Assembly: GCA_037045145.1 (NCBI GenBank)
Contig: JBAOIA010000011.1
Span: 806,001 to 870,000, forward strand
Direction: 5' to 3'
DNA length: 64,000 nucleotides
Origin: Bacteroidia bacterium
GTDB taxonomy: Bacteria > Bacteroidota > Bacteroidia > AKYH767-A > OLB10
Of the stretch, positions 54,448-62,363 are shown piece by piece (position 1 is the first letter of the stretch; each line of letters begins with the position of its first letter). The translations under genes and the position numbers were made by a program. A model generated the notes under the pieces. It searched no databases. It was not told the origin of the DNA and was given only the letters and a program-made list of their open reading frames with translations.

Positions 54448-54607
54448 TATCGCTGCCAAATGTAGAAAATTTTGTCTGAATGCCAATATGTTATAACTAA
54501 GTGAATTCTGGAAGTTAAACCCCACCTACTGTATGATCAAAGTAGTTAGGTTTGATTTCCAGTGAATTACAATTTCCTTTTAATTAAATATACCTGAGTT
54601 TTGTGTT
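54448..54607 (-). promoter_or_regulatory. Array leader region with imperfect long inverted repeat
   Basis: This 160-base gap between the array and cas2 is on the upstream (leader) side of the array as transcribed. Arms at 54501-54530 (GTGAATTCTGGAAG start) and 54540-54570 (ending TTTCCAGTGAATTAC) pair imperfectly around a ten-base centre. It could be the cas2 terminator, part of the leader, or both. No clear TAnnTTTG box was found. Confidence 0.45.
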
Positions 54608-54889
54608 TTATCCAACTATAATCAGGTTTTTGTCTACCAATTCAGCACTTCCATAGCGTATGGTTTCTTCATGATTGGCTCTAAAAATATAAATGCTGTC
54701 ACCCGCTTCAAATCTTTTTTTAAATTTATTTTCAATAGCAGTGAGCACAATATTTAACACACGATTTGAATTTTTTATTTCAAATACAGAAAATTGTACA
54801 CGCATACCATATTTTTCCAGATACTTAGAAAAATGTGTTCTTAATTTATTATTCGTGATATCGTAAGCAATGATTATAACGTTATTCAT
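54608..54889 (-). CDS. cas2: CRISPR-associated endonuclease Cas2
   Basis: From the ATG at 54889 the protein is 93 residues (MNNVIIIAYDITNNKLRTHFSKYLEKYGMRVQFSVFE). The ferredoxin-like Cas2 fold and the catalytic-position aspartate of AYDITNN are present. A longer start at 54916 would overlap the cas1 reading frame. The ATG overlaps the ancestral cas1 stop, the usual cas1-cas2 coupling. Cas2 bridges two Cas1 dimers in spacer integration; because cas1 here is broken, this Cas2 probably has no working partner in the locus. Confidence 0.92.
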   Translation of the reverse strand: MNNVIIIAYDITNNKLRTHFSKYLEKYGMRVQFSVFEIKNSNRVLNIVLTAIENKFKKRFEAGDSIYIFRANHEETIRYGSAELVDKNLIIVG

Positions 54890-55272
54890 ATTTAAATATT
54901 GGAAAGGTGATGGCACTTTTTCGCCCCATAAAACAACGGTAATATTGTTGTAGGTATTTATAGATTTGACTTATGTTCAATGATGGCTTCAAAAAATGTT
55001 TGCATGTATAATTTTCTTAAATCAGGTTTTAGATAATAAGCATTTTTCTTTAACTCAAAATCTGATGGCTTAAATGTTTTTAATTTTAATGACTTACGGA
55101 TACGATGCTCAATGATGCAGCGAAAGGGCTCCATTAAGTCGCAACCAAGCTTTTTGCTAACAAGTTGATGATAAACGCCCATATAGGGATCAAACCCAAA
55201 AAGACGTGTCATACATTCTATATAATTAAAAAGCATAGTGTATCCATGTCGAGTGTTATCTTTTTTATTAAA
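54882..55272 (-). pseudogene. cas1: cas1 remnant (C-terminal third only, with a frameshift)
   Basis: Only the end of Cas1 is present. From about 55272 the frame reads RHGYTMLFNYIECMTRLFG, then FDPYMGVYHQLVSKKLGCDLMEPFRCIIEHRI, the conserved C-terminal Cas1 region. The frame stops at 54958 after EHKSNL, yet in the next frame a convincing Cas1 end continues (YKYLQQYYRCFMGRKSAITF, then PIFKYE) to a TAA at 54882 that overlaps the cas2 start. One extra base near 54968 explains this. An in-frame stop at 55273-55275 marks the 5' limit. Roughly 200 N-terminal residues, including part of the active site, are missing. The deletion joins directly to the truncated Cas12-like gene upstream. Confidence 0.85.
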
Positions 55273-56432
55273 TTAAATTTTAAAAAAAGATTAACTATAT
55301 AAGTTTGCAAAATCTTTATAAGTTTTAAAACTGTTTGGTTTCTTTTGTCAGCTGCGTTAATGAGTGAGCCTCTTTCTTTTTTTAGTTTTTGCAAATCACT
55401 TCGCAGTCTTCTTTTTTCATTATCATTGGTAGATTGGTTGAGTAACGTTGCTTTTTTTTCTATTTCGTTTGTATGTTTTTTATAGCTATTAAATTCTTGT
55501 TCTGAAATGGTATTAAACAAATAAAGTTCATTATTGGCTTTTAAATCTTGATAGCTAATATCCTGTGTCATCAACTCATTAAAAGCAGCTTTTTGATGAG
55601 CCTTGATGTTTTTGAGTTTCTGCCGTAAGGCATCTAAATCAGTAATATTGAGTTGAATATTCGATTTTATTGTTTTTGAAAAATTAGTTCGTTCAAACAC
55701 TTGCCTTTCCCAATCAGTTATTTTCAATTTAGCTTTTTGCTCTTTTATTTTTTGAGCGTAGTCCACCGGTTTTTTGTTGATGGTGTAATAATTAAAACTC
55801 GCTTTCGCAATAGGCAATCCTGCTGATTGTTCTGGTAAACATTTTTGAATACCTGCCAATAATTCTTGCTGCAAAGCTTTGCCTTGTTGTTTTAGTTGCA
55901 CACTCAAATTATCTTCTTCCTTTTTGTCAACGGTGTTTTCAACTAAATCTACAAAATAAGATAAGCCATTTTTGTTAACTAACTTTTTCAGTAAAAGCCC
56001 TGTTTGTGCATTTCTCGCTCTTTCATTAAGTTTCACATCCGCATCGTTTGTTAAAGCTTGATAAGTGGCTTCAAGTTCATCAAATCTATCTTCTATTTCC
56101 CAAGTTAATCCTCTAAAATCAGCAATCGCTTTGGTTTGTTTTCTTTTACTTTTATCACGTACTGCTTCGCTATCATGAAACAGCTGCTTAGCATATTGTT
56201 TCAGCCATTCAGTTTTTATAGACAATGCACTTTTTGATATTTCATCGCCACTTTTTGCTTTAAAAAAAGAGATATTTTTTCAATTTGCTTTTGAAATCTC
56301 CCAATTGAACAACGAAAGACGTTAATTCAAAAGAAATATTTTTTACTTCTCCTACCTTTTGCTGAATAAGATTGTTGTTATCGTTTGATTCTAATTTGAA
56401 TCGGATTGCTTTGGTTAGTTTGTAATTTTCCA
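55250..56432 (-). pseudogene. Second Cas12-like effector remnant (frameshifted, 3'-truncated)
   Basis: An ATG at 56432 opens MENYKLTKAIRFKLESND, close to the Cas12a start (YALSKTLRFELKP). It stops after about 50 residues at a run of seven T residues (56262-56268). Dropping one T joins it to the next frame (KAKSGDEISKSALSIKTEWLKQY) with no gap. The joined protein runs about 390 helical, lysine-rich residues and then ends at the deletion edge facing the cas1 remnant. Type V effectors are usually over 1000 residues, and no RuvC motifs remain. Cas12a2-like effectors are known alongside cas12a, so this may be one; that family assignment is inference. The exact 3' junction, about 55250-55300, is uncertain. 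Confidence 0.6.
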
Positions 56433-56477
56433 TTTTTTATATGCTTATGAATTTCAATTTTAGCTATTAAAATGAAA

Positions 56478-57476
56478 TTATTTTTTCTTTTTTACCACTT
56501 TTTCTATTTGATTTAAATTTTCTAAATATGCTTTTTCTACTTCACTCAAGGATTTATTTTGATATTCTTTAAACTCTTTTCTCGCTTTCTCCATCGCTTG
56601 TTGATGACTTATTTTTCCATTATCTGAAAGCAATTTTCTGTTAGAAGAATTTAGTAAACTGTCTAATTCTTCAACATAATCTTTCATATACATGGGCTTT
56701 TCTTCGAGTGCATTTATTTCTGCCAAATCAAAGTAAGCCGACACCAAGTTGTTCAGAACTTTTAATTCCTTTTCTTCTAAATAATTTTTTGCAATTAAAG
56801 CTTCGGAGGCTGTAGGTTGTATTCCTTTAAAGTTAGTTAAACCGGCAAAAGGTTTATCGGAATCAACCCTAAAATAAATAACCTCAGCAGCCGTGTTTCC
56901 ATGAGCTGCATAATGCAGTTTATTTTGCACCATCTTAAAAAATAAAATACTTTCCGAAGATTTTGGATCATAATCTTTTGCAGTGGCATACAAATCCAAT
57001 ACCTGCCGGTACATTACCTTTTCGCTGCTTCTAATGTCACGTATAGTATCTAAAAGTTCTTTCCAATAATTACCGCCACCCAAGTTTTTCAAACGATGAC
57101 TATCAATGGCAAATCCTTTGAGTAAATATTCTCTCAATCTTTGGGTAGCCCATATACGGAATTGCGTACCTTGTTGGGATTTTACCCGGTAACCAACAGA
57201 AATAATTACATCTAGGTTATAATACTTCACTAGTTTTTCCTGTGTTTTTCCTTCAATAGCACCGTGCTTAGTGGTATGTCGGAAATCCCGACACACCACT
57301 TTTTCTTCCAGCTCTCCTTCTTTAAAAACATTTAAAATATGTTCTGCAATGGTACTTCTTCCTTTTCCAAACAATGTAGCCATTTGCTCTTGCGAGAGCC
57401 AAACAGTTTCTTCTTCAAATTTTACATCTATTTGTACCGAATTATCTTGGCTTTGATAAATAATAATTTCGCTCAT
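56478..57476 (-). CDS. RhuM family protein inside the cas operon
   Basis: The 332-residue protein matches the virulence RhuM family: EIIIYQSQDNSVQIDVKFEEETVWLSQEQMATLFGKGRSTIAEHILNVFKEGEL, then YYNLDVIISVGYRVKS and FRIWATQRLREYLLKGFAIDSHRL. The C-terminal half has a Fic/DOC-like companion region (HYAAHGNTAAEVIYFRVDSDKPFAGL) without an HPFxxGN motif. Its start lies five bases after the cas12a stop, so it is co-translated with cas12a. RhuM proteins are found in pathogenicity islands and near restriction or defence genes; molecular function is not established. It occupies the place where cas4 is usually found. Confidence 0.85.
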   Translation of the reverse strand: MSEIIIYQSQDNSVQIDVKFEEETVWLSQEQMATLFGKGRSTIAEHILNVFKEGELEEKVVCRDFRHTTKHGAIEGKTQEKLVKYYNLDVIISVGYRVKSQQGTQFRIWATQRLREYLLKGFAIDSHRLKNLGGGNYWKELLDTIRDIRSSEKVMYRQVLDLYATAKDYDPKSSESILFFKMVQNKLHYAAHGNTAAEVIYFRVDSDKPFAGLTNFKGIQPTASEALIAKNYLEEKELKVLNNLVSAYFDLAEINALEEKPMYMKDYVEELDSLLNSSNRKLLSDNGKISHQQAMEKARKEFKEYQNKSLSEVEKAYLENLNQIEKVVKKKK

Positions 57477-57481
57477 AATTG

Positions 57482-60400
57482 TTAGTTTTTGCGTTGTACA
57501 AAATTCAACCAGCCTTTATTGGTATTTTCAAATTTTAAATTTTTCCATTCCTTACCTTCAAAATCATGAATTTGTTGGATCCACATCAATCCTTTTTTAG
57601 CAATATGATAGGCACCATTAGCATCAGCATCTTTGGGTAAAGTGTCATCAGCTTTTCTGCTATCATAAAATGCTCCTTGGGCATTTTTTACAGGCGAAAC
57701 CAAATAATCTACTTCGCTATTGGTGACGCTGTTTCGCATTTGCAAAGTAAGTTTGAATAAATCCATCAATACCTTGAAAAATTTAGCATTATTTTGTGCA
57801 ACTATCTGCGATTTGATGCAAATTCCATCGCCATAAGTAATTTGATATTTGCCCAATAAGTCTTCAAATTCTTCTGAAAGTTTTATCTCTTTATTATCCC
57901 ACTCATTATTTTTTTGAGGATTTCGGAAGGTTAAAATTCTTTCTCCATGAGTACAAACCGTCCATTTGGTTTTGGTGTCTTTGGCTCTTTCTGTAAAATT
58001 GTCGTAATCAAAAGCAAACTCAAAATAGTTTTCTTTTTGATTAAAATGGATAGCATCAAAACTGCTAAAGAATTTTTGTGCTTTTTCTACGCTTTCGTAT
58101 TTAGCAAAAAACAAATTGACAAAACCCGTGGTAGGGTCTATTTTACTGGTGTTCCATGCCGGGACATAAAATAGGAAACCACTTTGTTTTCCCATTTTTT
58201 GGAAACTTTCAAACTTGTTGGTCAATTGTAAGGCATTGTATAAATAACCCGCTTCATTTTCTTTTGCATCTTTAAATACTAAATAATTGAGCTTATCAAT
58301 CAACATTTTCTCTAATTTTTGATAGACTTGTTTTTCTACTTTAAATCTTCCCCGCTTAAAGCCCATGTTCAAATCTTCCATCACTACAATAGCATTGTAC
58401 TCTACCATTAATTTTGCTATTTTGTGAACCACTTGGGAGATGTAGCCTTCTTTCAGTTCTTTTATGTTTTCAATTGTTCCCCAGTTTTCTCTTGCAGCAG
58501 CTCTTTCTTTTTCCTTTTTGTCCAACAAGTCTTTATAGCCTGTTTTATAGGTTTCTCCTTGGTACTCGTTTACGATATCATTCAGAGAAAACTGTTGTAG
58601 TATTTCTTCTTTTTGATTGATAAGGGTGAGGTAAATTAAATGCCTTTCGCCACGGTCTAAACCGATGATGTTGACATCGGGATTGTTTTTGAGATAGGTT
58701 AAAACATCTTGATTGATATAATCATTTCCTTCTGCTTTAAAATTTAAAGTAATAGGAACATGGAACTGGAATTTGTCCACCGTAAAACGTTTGTCTTTTA
58801 CCAAATCGTAGGTAAACAAACTTTCTTTCTTGGTATTGAGTGGGTTTTTATTAGCAACTTTTTCATTGGCTTTATGAATGATTTTTTTATCATCAGTAAT
58901 TGATTTTTTACGATAAAAAACTTCTGCTTGTCCATTGAGCTTATAAACAACATCTTTTAAGTTTTCCTCATCAAACAGGGCTTTCCAGTACATTGTGTGC
59001 ATATTGGGCATACCTTTGCTATATTCAGAAAAATCTTTGTTGTAGATTTGAAATAGGTAGAGTTTACCTACATCAACCAATTGATTGATGTAGGTCTCAT
59101 CTATTGCTGTGTATGAAATGGTATAACCTTGGGCTTCCACTTCTCTATAAAACTCATCAATTGAATCGTAACTTTGTGTATCCGAAAATTCAAAACCAAA
59201 TAATTTCCATTCCGGATGTTTGTCAATTGAAGCTTTGAAAAAATCAATCATCTTTCTACAATCACTCAAGCTGAAATCCCTTTTCTCATAACCTTTTTGA
59301 GGCTCTCCACCTTTGGTATGTGTACCGTAATTTCTAATCGTTTCAATTTCTTCTGATGGATTATAAAAGCCGATATTTCTTGCACTAAAAAATACTTTAG
59401 GTAACATTTTACTTGCACCAGGAAGCAGTTTGTAATTGATTTTTGAATAAGTATTATCTGTATTTGCTTTGGGAGGATTTTTAAAAATTCTATTGTGATT
59501 TTTATCCATGATACCCAAGTAATACAAATTACCTTTTTTGAATAATACGGAAGTATTATCCGATTCTTTGTTTACATCCCAACCTGCCAACAAAGTGCTG
59601 TTCTCAAAATTCAACTTAATTTTTTCAGTATTATAAGCTTTTTGTGTAGCAAAATTTCTCACTTTATTGTAAAGCGGAATAAGATGTTGCAGTTCTTTAT
59701 AATATGGTTCTAAAGTGTTATAAAAGTTTTGGTCTTTTTCTAATGTGCTGTCGTTAGGCAACATTAAGGGTTTTACAAAATGTAAAATCAGCATTAAGCT
59801 ATCTAAAAACAATTTGATATTGTCAATATCTGTTTGCTCTTGGTTCAGTTTTTTATCTTCTGGATAGTTTTCTAAAATTCCTTTTACACAAAGGTATTTT
59901 GCATCAACATTTGACACTAAATCATATTCCTTATCATTTACTTTGGTTTTGAAATTATTTTTAAAATAATCTGAAATGGTATTGGATTTTAAATCTTTCA
60001 AAGCATCGTTTTCATCTTTGTATTGCTGCAAAGCATTTTCAATTTCAGCTATGGAAAAATAATTTTGCTTTAAGTACCTCTCCAAACTTTCTTCTTGTTT
60101 TTTACTCAATCCCTTCTTAGTAATTTCCAATCCTTTTAAAAAAGAAAACCTCATTGCCTCTTTTATAATGCTAAAATCTCCAAAAACTGCTTGTGAAATA
60201 TCTGTTATGGAGCGGTCATTTCGGATATAGACTTGGGAAAGATTATAGGTAGTCAAGTCTGCCAAAAGCTCTTTTATTCGCTCTAGAACATTCTCGGTTT
60301 CGTCTTTTTCAGAGGATTGATAAGAAATTAAATTGGCGTGGTAATAATCGTTGATGGCTTTGAGAACTTCTTGACTATTATCAAATTTTTCTTGTAAAAA

Positions 60401-61294
60401 AGAGATACTTTCGCTATCGCTCAAAATCATTTTATAGAGCGGTTTTAATTTAGGTAGGCGGTATTTTTTATCCTTCTGCTTTTGGTTGTATAGGTTGATG
60501 TATTCGTTTAAACCTTGGATTTTTATTTCATTTTCTTGAGATGTTCTTCCTCCGATAATGAGGTTATAAACATCAATTTGTTTTTGAGTTAAAACCATAT
60601 TGTAATAGTCTAGCTCAAAAACTTCATCAATGGAAATTATATTTAGATATTCCTCAATTTCTTTGTAAAGTTTCTTGCAATTTTCTTGAAGTTCAGGCAC
60701 CTCTTTCAGTTTGTCAAACACCTTCATATTATCCAGAAACTTGGGTAAATTCTCATGTATCAAACGATAAGCAATGGCGGTACTTTGCTCTTTATCGGAA
60801 TACATGTTTTTTCGGTTTTCATGAAACCCTGTGAAGTAGGTAGTAAAGGTTTTAAATTCTTCTACTTCGTCTTTTTTCACTTTTTCACTGAGCCAATTGG
60901 GTAATAGCTCGGTGATTAATTCCTTTTTATCTAAAGCAGAAAAAATTTCTTTGGCATTTCCGGTTTTAAATCCATTTACAATTTCTTTCCTAAGCTCGGT
61001 TTGTATTTTTTCTAATTCTTTTTTAAAACTTTCTTCTTTTTTCCGTTCAGCAGAGGCATTAAATAAAGCTTGATAATCTTCTAATTTGCTTAACCGAACT
61101 TTATCCATCGCCAATTCGATAAAATATTTGTGGTATTCATCAATGATTTTTTTGACGACTTTGTAGCTACTAGCTCTTTTTTCATCTTGCGTTAATAAGC
61201 CTTTTGTTTTGATGTGGTCTTTGGTTTTGCCAATGGGTTTGAGTTCAAAACGGAGTGTTTTACTTAAAGCGTATTTGTTGTTGAATTGTTGCAT
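57482..61294 (-). CDS. cas12a: CRISPR effector nuclease Cas12a (Cpf1)
   Basis: The 1270-residue protein is a complete Cas12a, similar in layout to the Francisella enzyme. It starts NNKYALSKTLRFELKPIGKT (REC1 onset). The WED/PI region includes KVFFSARNIGFYNPSEE. RuvC motifs are intact: IIGLDRGERH with Asp880, VVMEDLNMGF with Glu973, and DADANGAYH with Asp1224. The crRNA-processing region KKESLFTYDLVKDKRFTVDKFQFH is also conserved. Cas12a cuts double-stranded DNA next to a T-rich PAM and processes its own pre-crRNA, so no tracrRNA is expected. No frameshift is seen. The gene heads the operon that includes rhuM, the broken second effector, broken cas1 and cas2. Confidence 0.97.
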   Translation of the reverse strand: MQQFNNKYALSKTLRFELKPIGKTKDHIKTKGLLTQDEKRASSYKVVKKIIDEYHKYFIELAMDKVRLSKLEDYQALFNASAERKKEESFKKELEKIQTELRKEIVNGFKTGNAKEIFSALDKKELITELLPNWLSEKVKKDEVEEFKTFTTYFTGFHENRKNMYSDKEQSTAIAYRLIHENLPKFLDNMKVFDKLKEVPELQENCKKLYKEIEEYLNIISIDEVFELDYYNMVLTQKQIDVYNLIIGGRTSQENEIKIQGLNEYINLYNQKQKDKKYRLPKLKPLYKMILSDSESISFLQEKFDNSQEVLKAINDYYHANLISYQSSEKDETENVLERIKELLADLTTYNLSQVYIRNDRSITDISQAVFGDFSIIKEAMRFSFLKGLEITKKGLSKKQEESLERYLKQNYFSIAEIENALQQYKDENDALKDLKSNTISDYFKNNFKTKVNDKEYDLVSNVDAKYLCVKGILENYPEDKKLNQEQTDIDNIKLFLDSLMLILHFVKPLMLPNDSTLEKDQNFYNTLEPYYKELQHLIPLYNKVRNFATQKAYNTEKIKLNFENSTLLAGWDVNKESDNTSVLFKKGNLYYLGIMDKNHNRIFKNPPKANTDNTYSKINYKLLPGASKMLPKVFFSARNIGFYNPSEEIETIRNYGTHTKGGEPQKGYEKRDFSLSDCRKMIDFFKASIDKHPEWKLFGFEFSDTQSYDSIDEFYREVEAQGYTISYTAIDETYINQLVDVGKLYLFQIYNKDFSEYSKGMPNMHTMYWKALFDEENLKDVVYKLNGQAEVFYRKKSITDDKKIIHKANEKVANKNPLNTKKESLFTYDLVKDKRFTVDKFQFHVPITLNFKAEGNDYINQDVLTYLKNNPDVNIIGLDRGERHLIYLTLINQKEEILQQFSLNDIVNEYQGETYKTGYKDLLDKKEKERAAARENWGTIENIKELKEGYISQVVHKIAKLMVEYNAIVVMEDLNMGFKRGRFKVEKQVYQKLEKMLIDKLNYLVFKDAKENEAGYLYNALQLTNKFESFQKMGKQSGFLFYVPAWNTSKIDPTTGFVNLFFAKYESVEKAQKFFSSFDAIHFNQKENYFEFAFDYDNFTERAKDTKTKWTVCTHGERILTFRNPQKNNEWDNKEIKLSEEFEDLLGKYQITYGDGICIKSQIVAQNNAKFFKVLMDLFKLTLQMRNSVTNSEVDYLVSPVKNAQGAFYDSRKADDTLPKDADANGAYHIAKKGLMWIQQIHDFEGKEWKNLKFENTNKGWLNFVQRKN

Positions 61295-61749
61295 AGAGGT
61301 TTTATAAAATAGTGAAGGTTAAAAATAGAAATTTCGTACTGTATCATTGCAATGTGTTTCTTTCAAAGCAATCATAAAATGTGTATTGTATTGAGGTTGT
61401 TTAAATTAAGTTTAATTATAAGATTCTTTTTAATCGAATTAGAATAAGGGAAGAAATTTAGACCTCACTAATAATATTAGACAAATTGATTTTCCCTAAT
61501 ATGGCAAGAGCAATCAAGTAGGGACATGTGCCATTGCATTAACTAAAGTTGTAAGTTGTTTATTAAAATTATGTGGTTAAATTCGCTATGGAGTTACTTG
61601 TTGTAGTTTTATTATTGGTAAACATCTTTTGAAAGCCGTACTTTTTTTGCAGATCAATCTCATTTAAAATAGGCATAAAAAATCTTCTTCACTCATTTGT
61701 ATAAGTTGAAATTTTGTATTTTCGCAGCCTCGTTTTTTGAATAGAATAT
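61295..61749. other. 455-bp intergenic region between cas12a and tRNA-Leu
   Basis: No gene or CRISPR repeat is seen. The region is AT-rich. It should contain the promoter of cas12a (minus strand) and that of the tRNA (plus strand). A TATTTTCG element at 61717-61724, with TTTG at 61696-61699, resembles a Bacteroidota promoter 26 bases before the tRNA. I see no anti-repeat that would point to a tracrRNA. Confidence 0.5.
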
Positions 61750-61836
61750 ACCCGGATGGCGGAATTGGTAGACGCGCTGGTCTCAAACACCAGTGAGCTA
61801 AACCTCATGCCGGTTCGATCCCGGCTCCGGGTACCA
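61750..61836 (+). tRNA. tRNA-Leu (anticodon CAA)
   Basis: The 87-base gene folds as a class II tRNA with an acceptor stem ACCCGGA/TCCGGGT, anticodon loop CTCAAAC giving anticodon CAA, a long variable arm, the T arm GGTTCGATCCC, and an encoded CCA end. It reads UUG leucine codons. A terminator hairpin follows three bases later. Confidence 0.97.
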
Positions 61837-61838
61837 GT

Positions 61839-61867
61839 AAGCCCTCACAATGAGGGCTTTGCTTTTT
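61839..61867 (+). terminator. Intrinsic terminator after tRNA-Leu
   Basis: AAGCCCTCA and TGAGGGCTT form a nine-base stem with a three-base loop, followed by TGCTTTTT. It begins three bases after the tRNA CCA end. Confidence 0.88.
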
Positions 61868-61881
61868 AATCTTTTATAGCT

Positions 61882-62358
61882 ATGGCAGCACCCGGTTTTG
61901 ATGATATATACATGGATCTGGCAAAAACACTTGCCTTAAAATCGCATTGTGTTAAAATGCAAGTAGGTGCAGTATTAACAAAAGATACACGAATTATCTC
62001 TCTGGGATATAATGGTCCACCTTCCGGCACGCACAATTGCGATACAGAATGGCCTGATGAAGGGTGCCCGCGCGACAGCAAAGGCGGTTGCTCTTTAGCC
62101 ATTCATGCAGAACAAAATGCTGTTCTCTATGCTGCAAAAAATAAAGTGTCGGTAGAGGGGGCAACGCTATATGTAACGCTTTCGCCTTGCCTGGCTTGTG
62201 CAAAGGTGGTGTTTACAGCAGGTATAAAAAAAGTGATTTTCTTAAATTCTTATGCCCGGTATAAAGGCATACAGTCGGATGAAGGAGTGGACTTTTTAAG
62301 AAAATTTAGTGTAGAAGTGCAACAATATCGTCCTGAGGCTGTTTTGCCTTCAAAGTAA
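61882..62358 (+). CDS. dCMP/cytidine deaminase family protein (deoxycytidylate deaminase)
   Basis: The 158-residue protein has the zinc-dependent deaminase motifs IHAEQNAVLYAA and TLSPCLACAKVVF, and the extra zinc-site region of deoxycytidylate deaminases (GYNGPPSGTHNCDTEWPDEGCPR). It converts dCMP to dUMP for thymidylate synthesis. The start at 61882 (MAAPGFDDIYMDLAKTLALKS) matches family length. It is followed five bases later by the protease gene. Confidence 0.92.
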   Translation: MAAPGFDDIYMDLAKTLALKSHCVKMQVGAVLTKDTRIISLGYNGPPSGTHNCDTEWPDEGCPRDSKGGCSLAIHAEQNAVLYAAKNKVSVEGATLYVTLSPCLACAKVVFTAGIKKVIFLNSYARYKGIQSDEGVDFLRKFSVEVQQYRPEAVLPSK

Positions 62359-62363
62359 TTTCA

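Noticed and set aside
54958..55236. Small intact 92-residue protein
   Set aside because: Its sequence is the C-terminal part of Cas1 and the family continues in another frame to the cas2 start, so it is a gene remnant.
55218..56225. Complete 335-residue coiled-coil protein starting at TTG
   Set aside because: An in-frame match continues upstream through a one-base slip to an ATG at 56432, and its last residues are read from cas1 DNA in the wrong frame.
61295..61749. Possible tracrRNA or second effector RNA upstream of cas12a
   Set aside because: No stretch complementary to the CRISPR repeat was found, and Cas12a does not need a tracrRNA.
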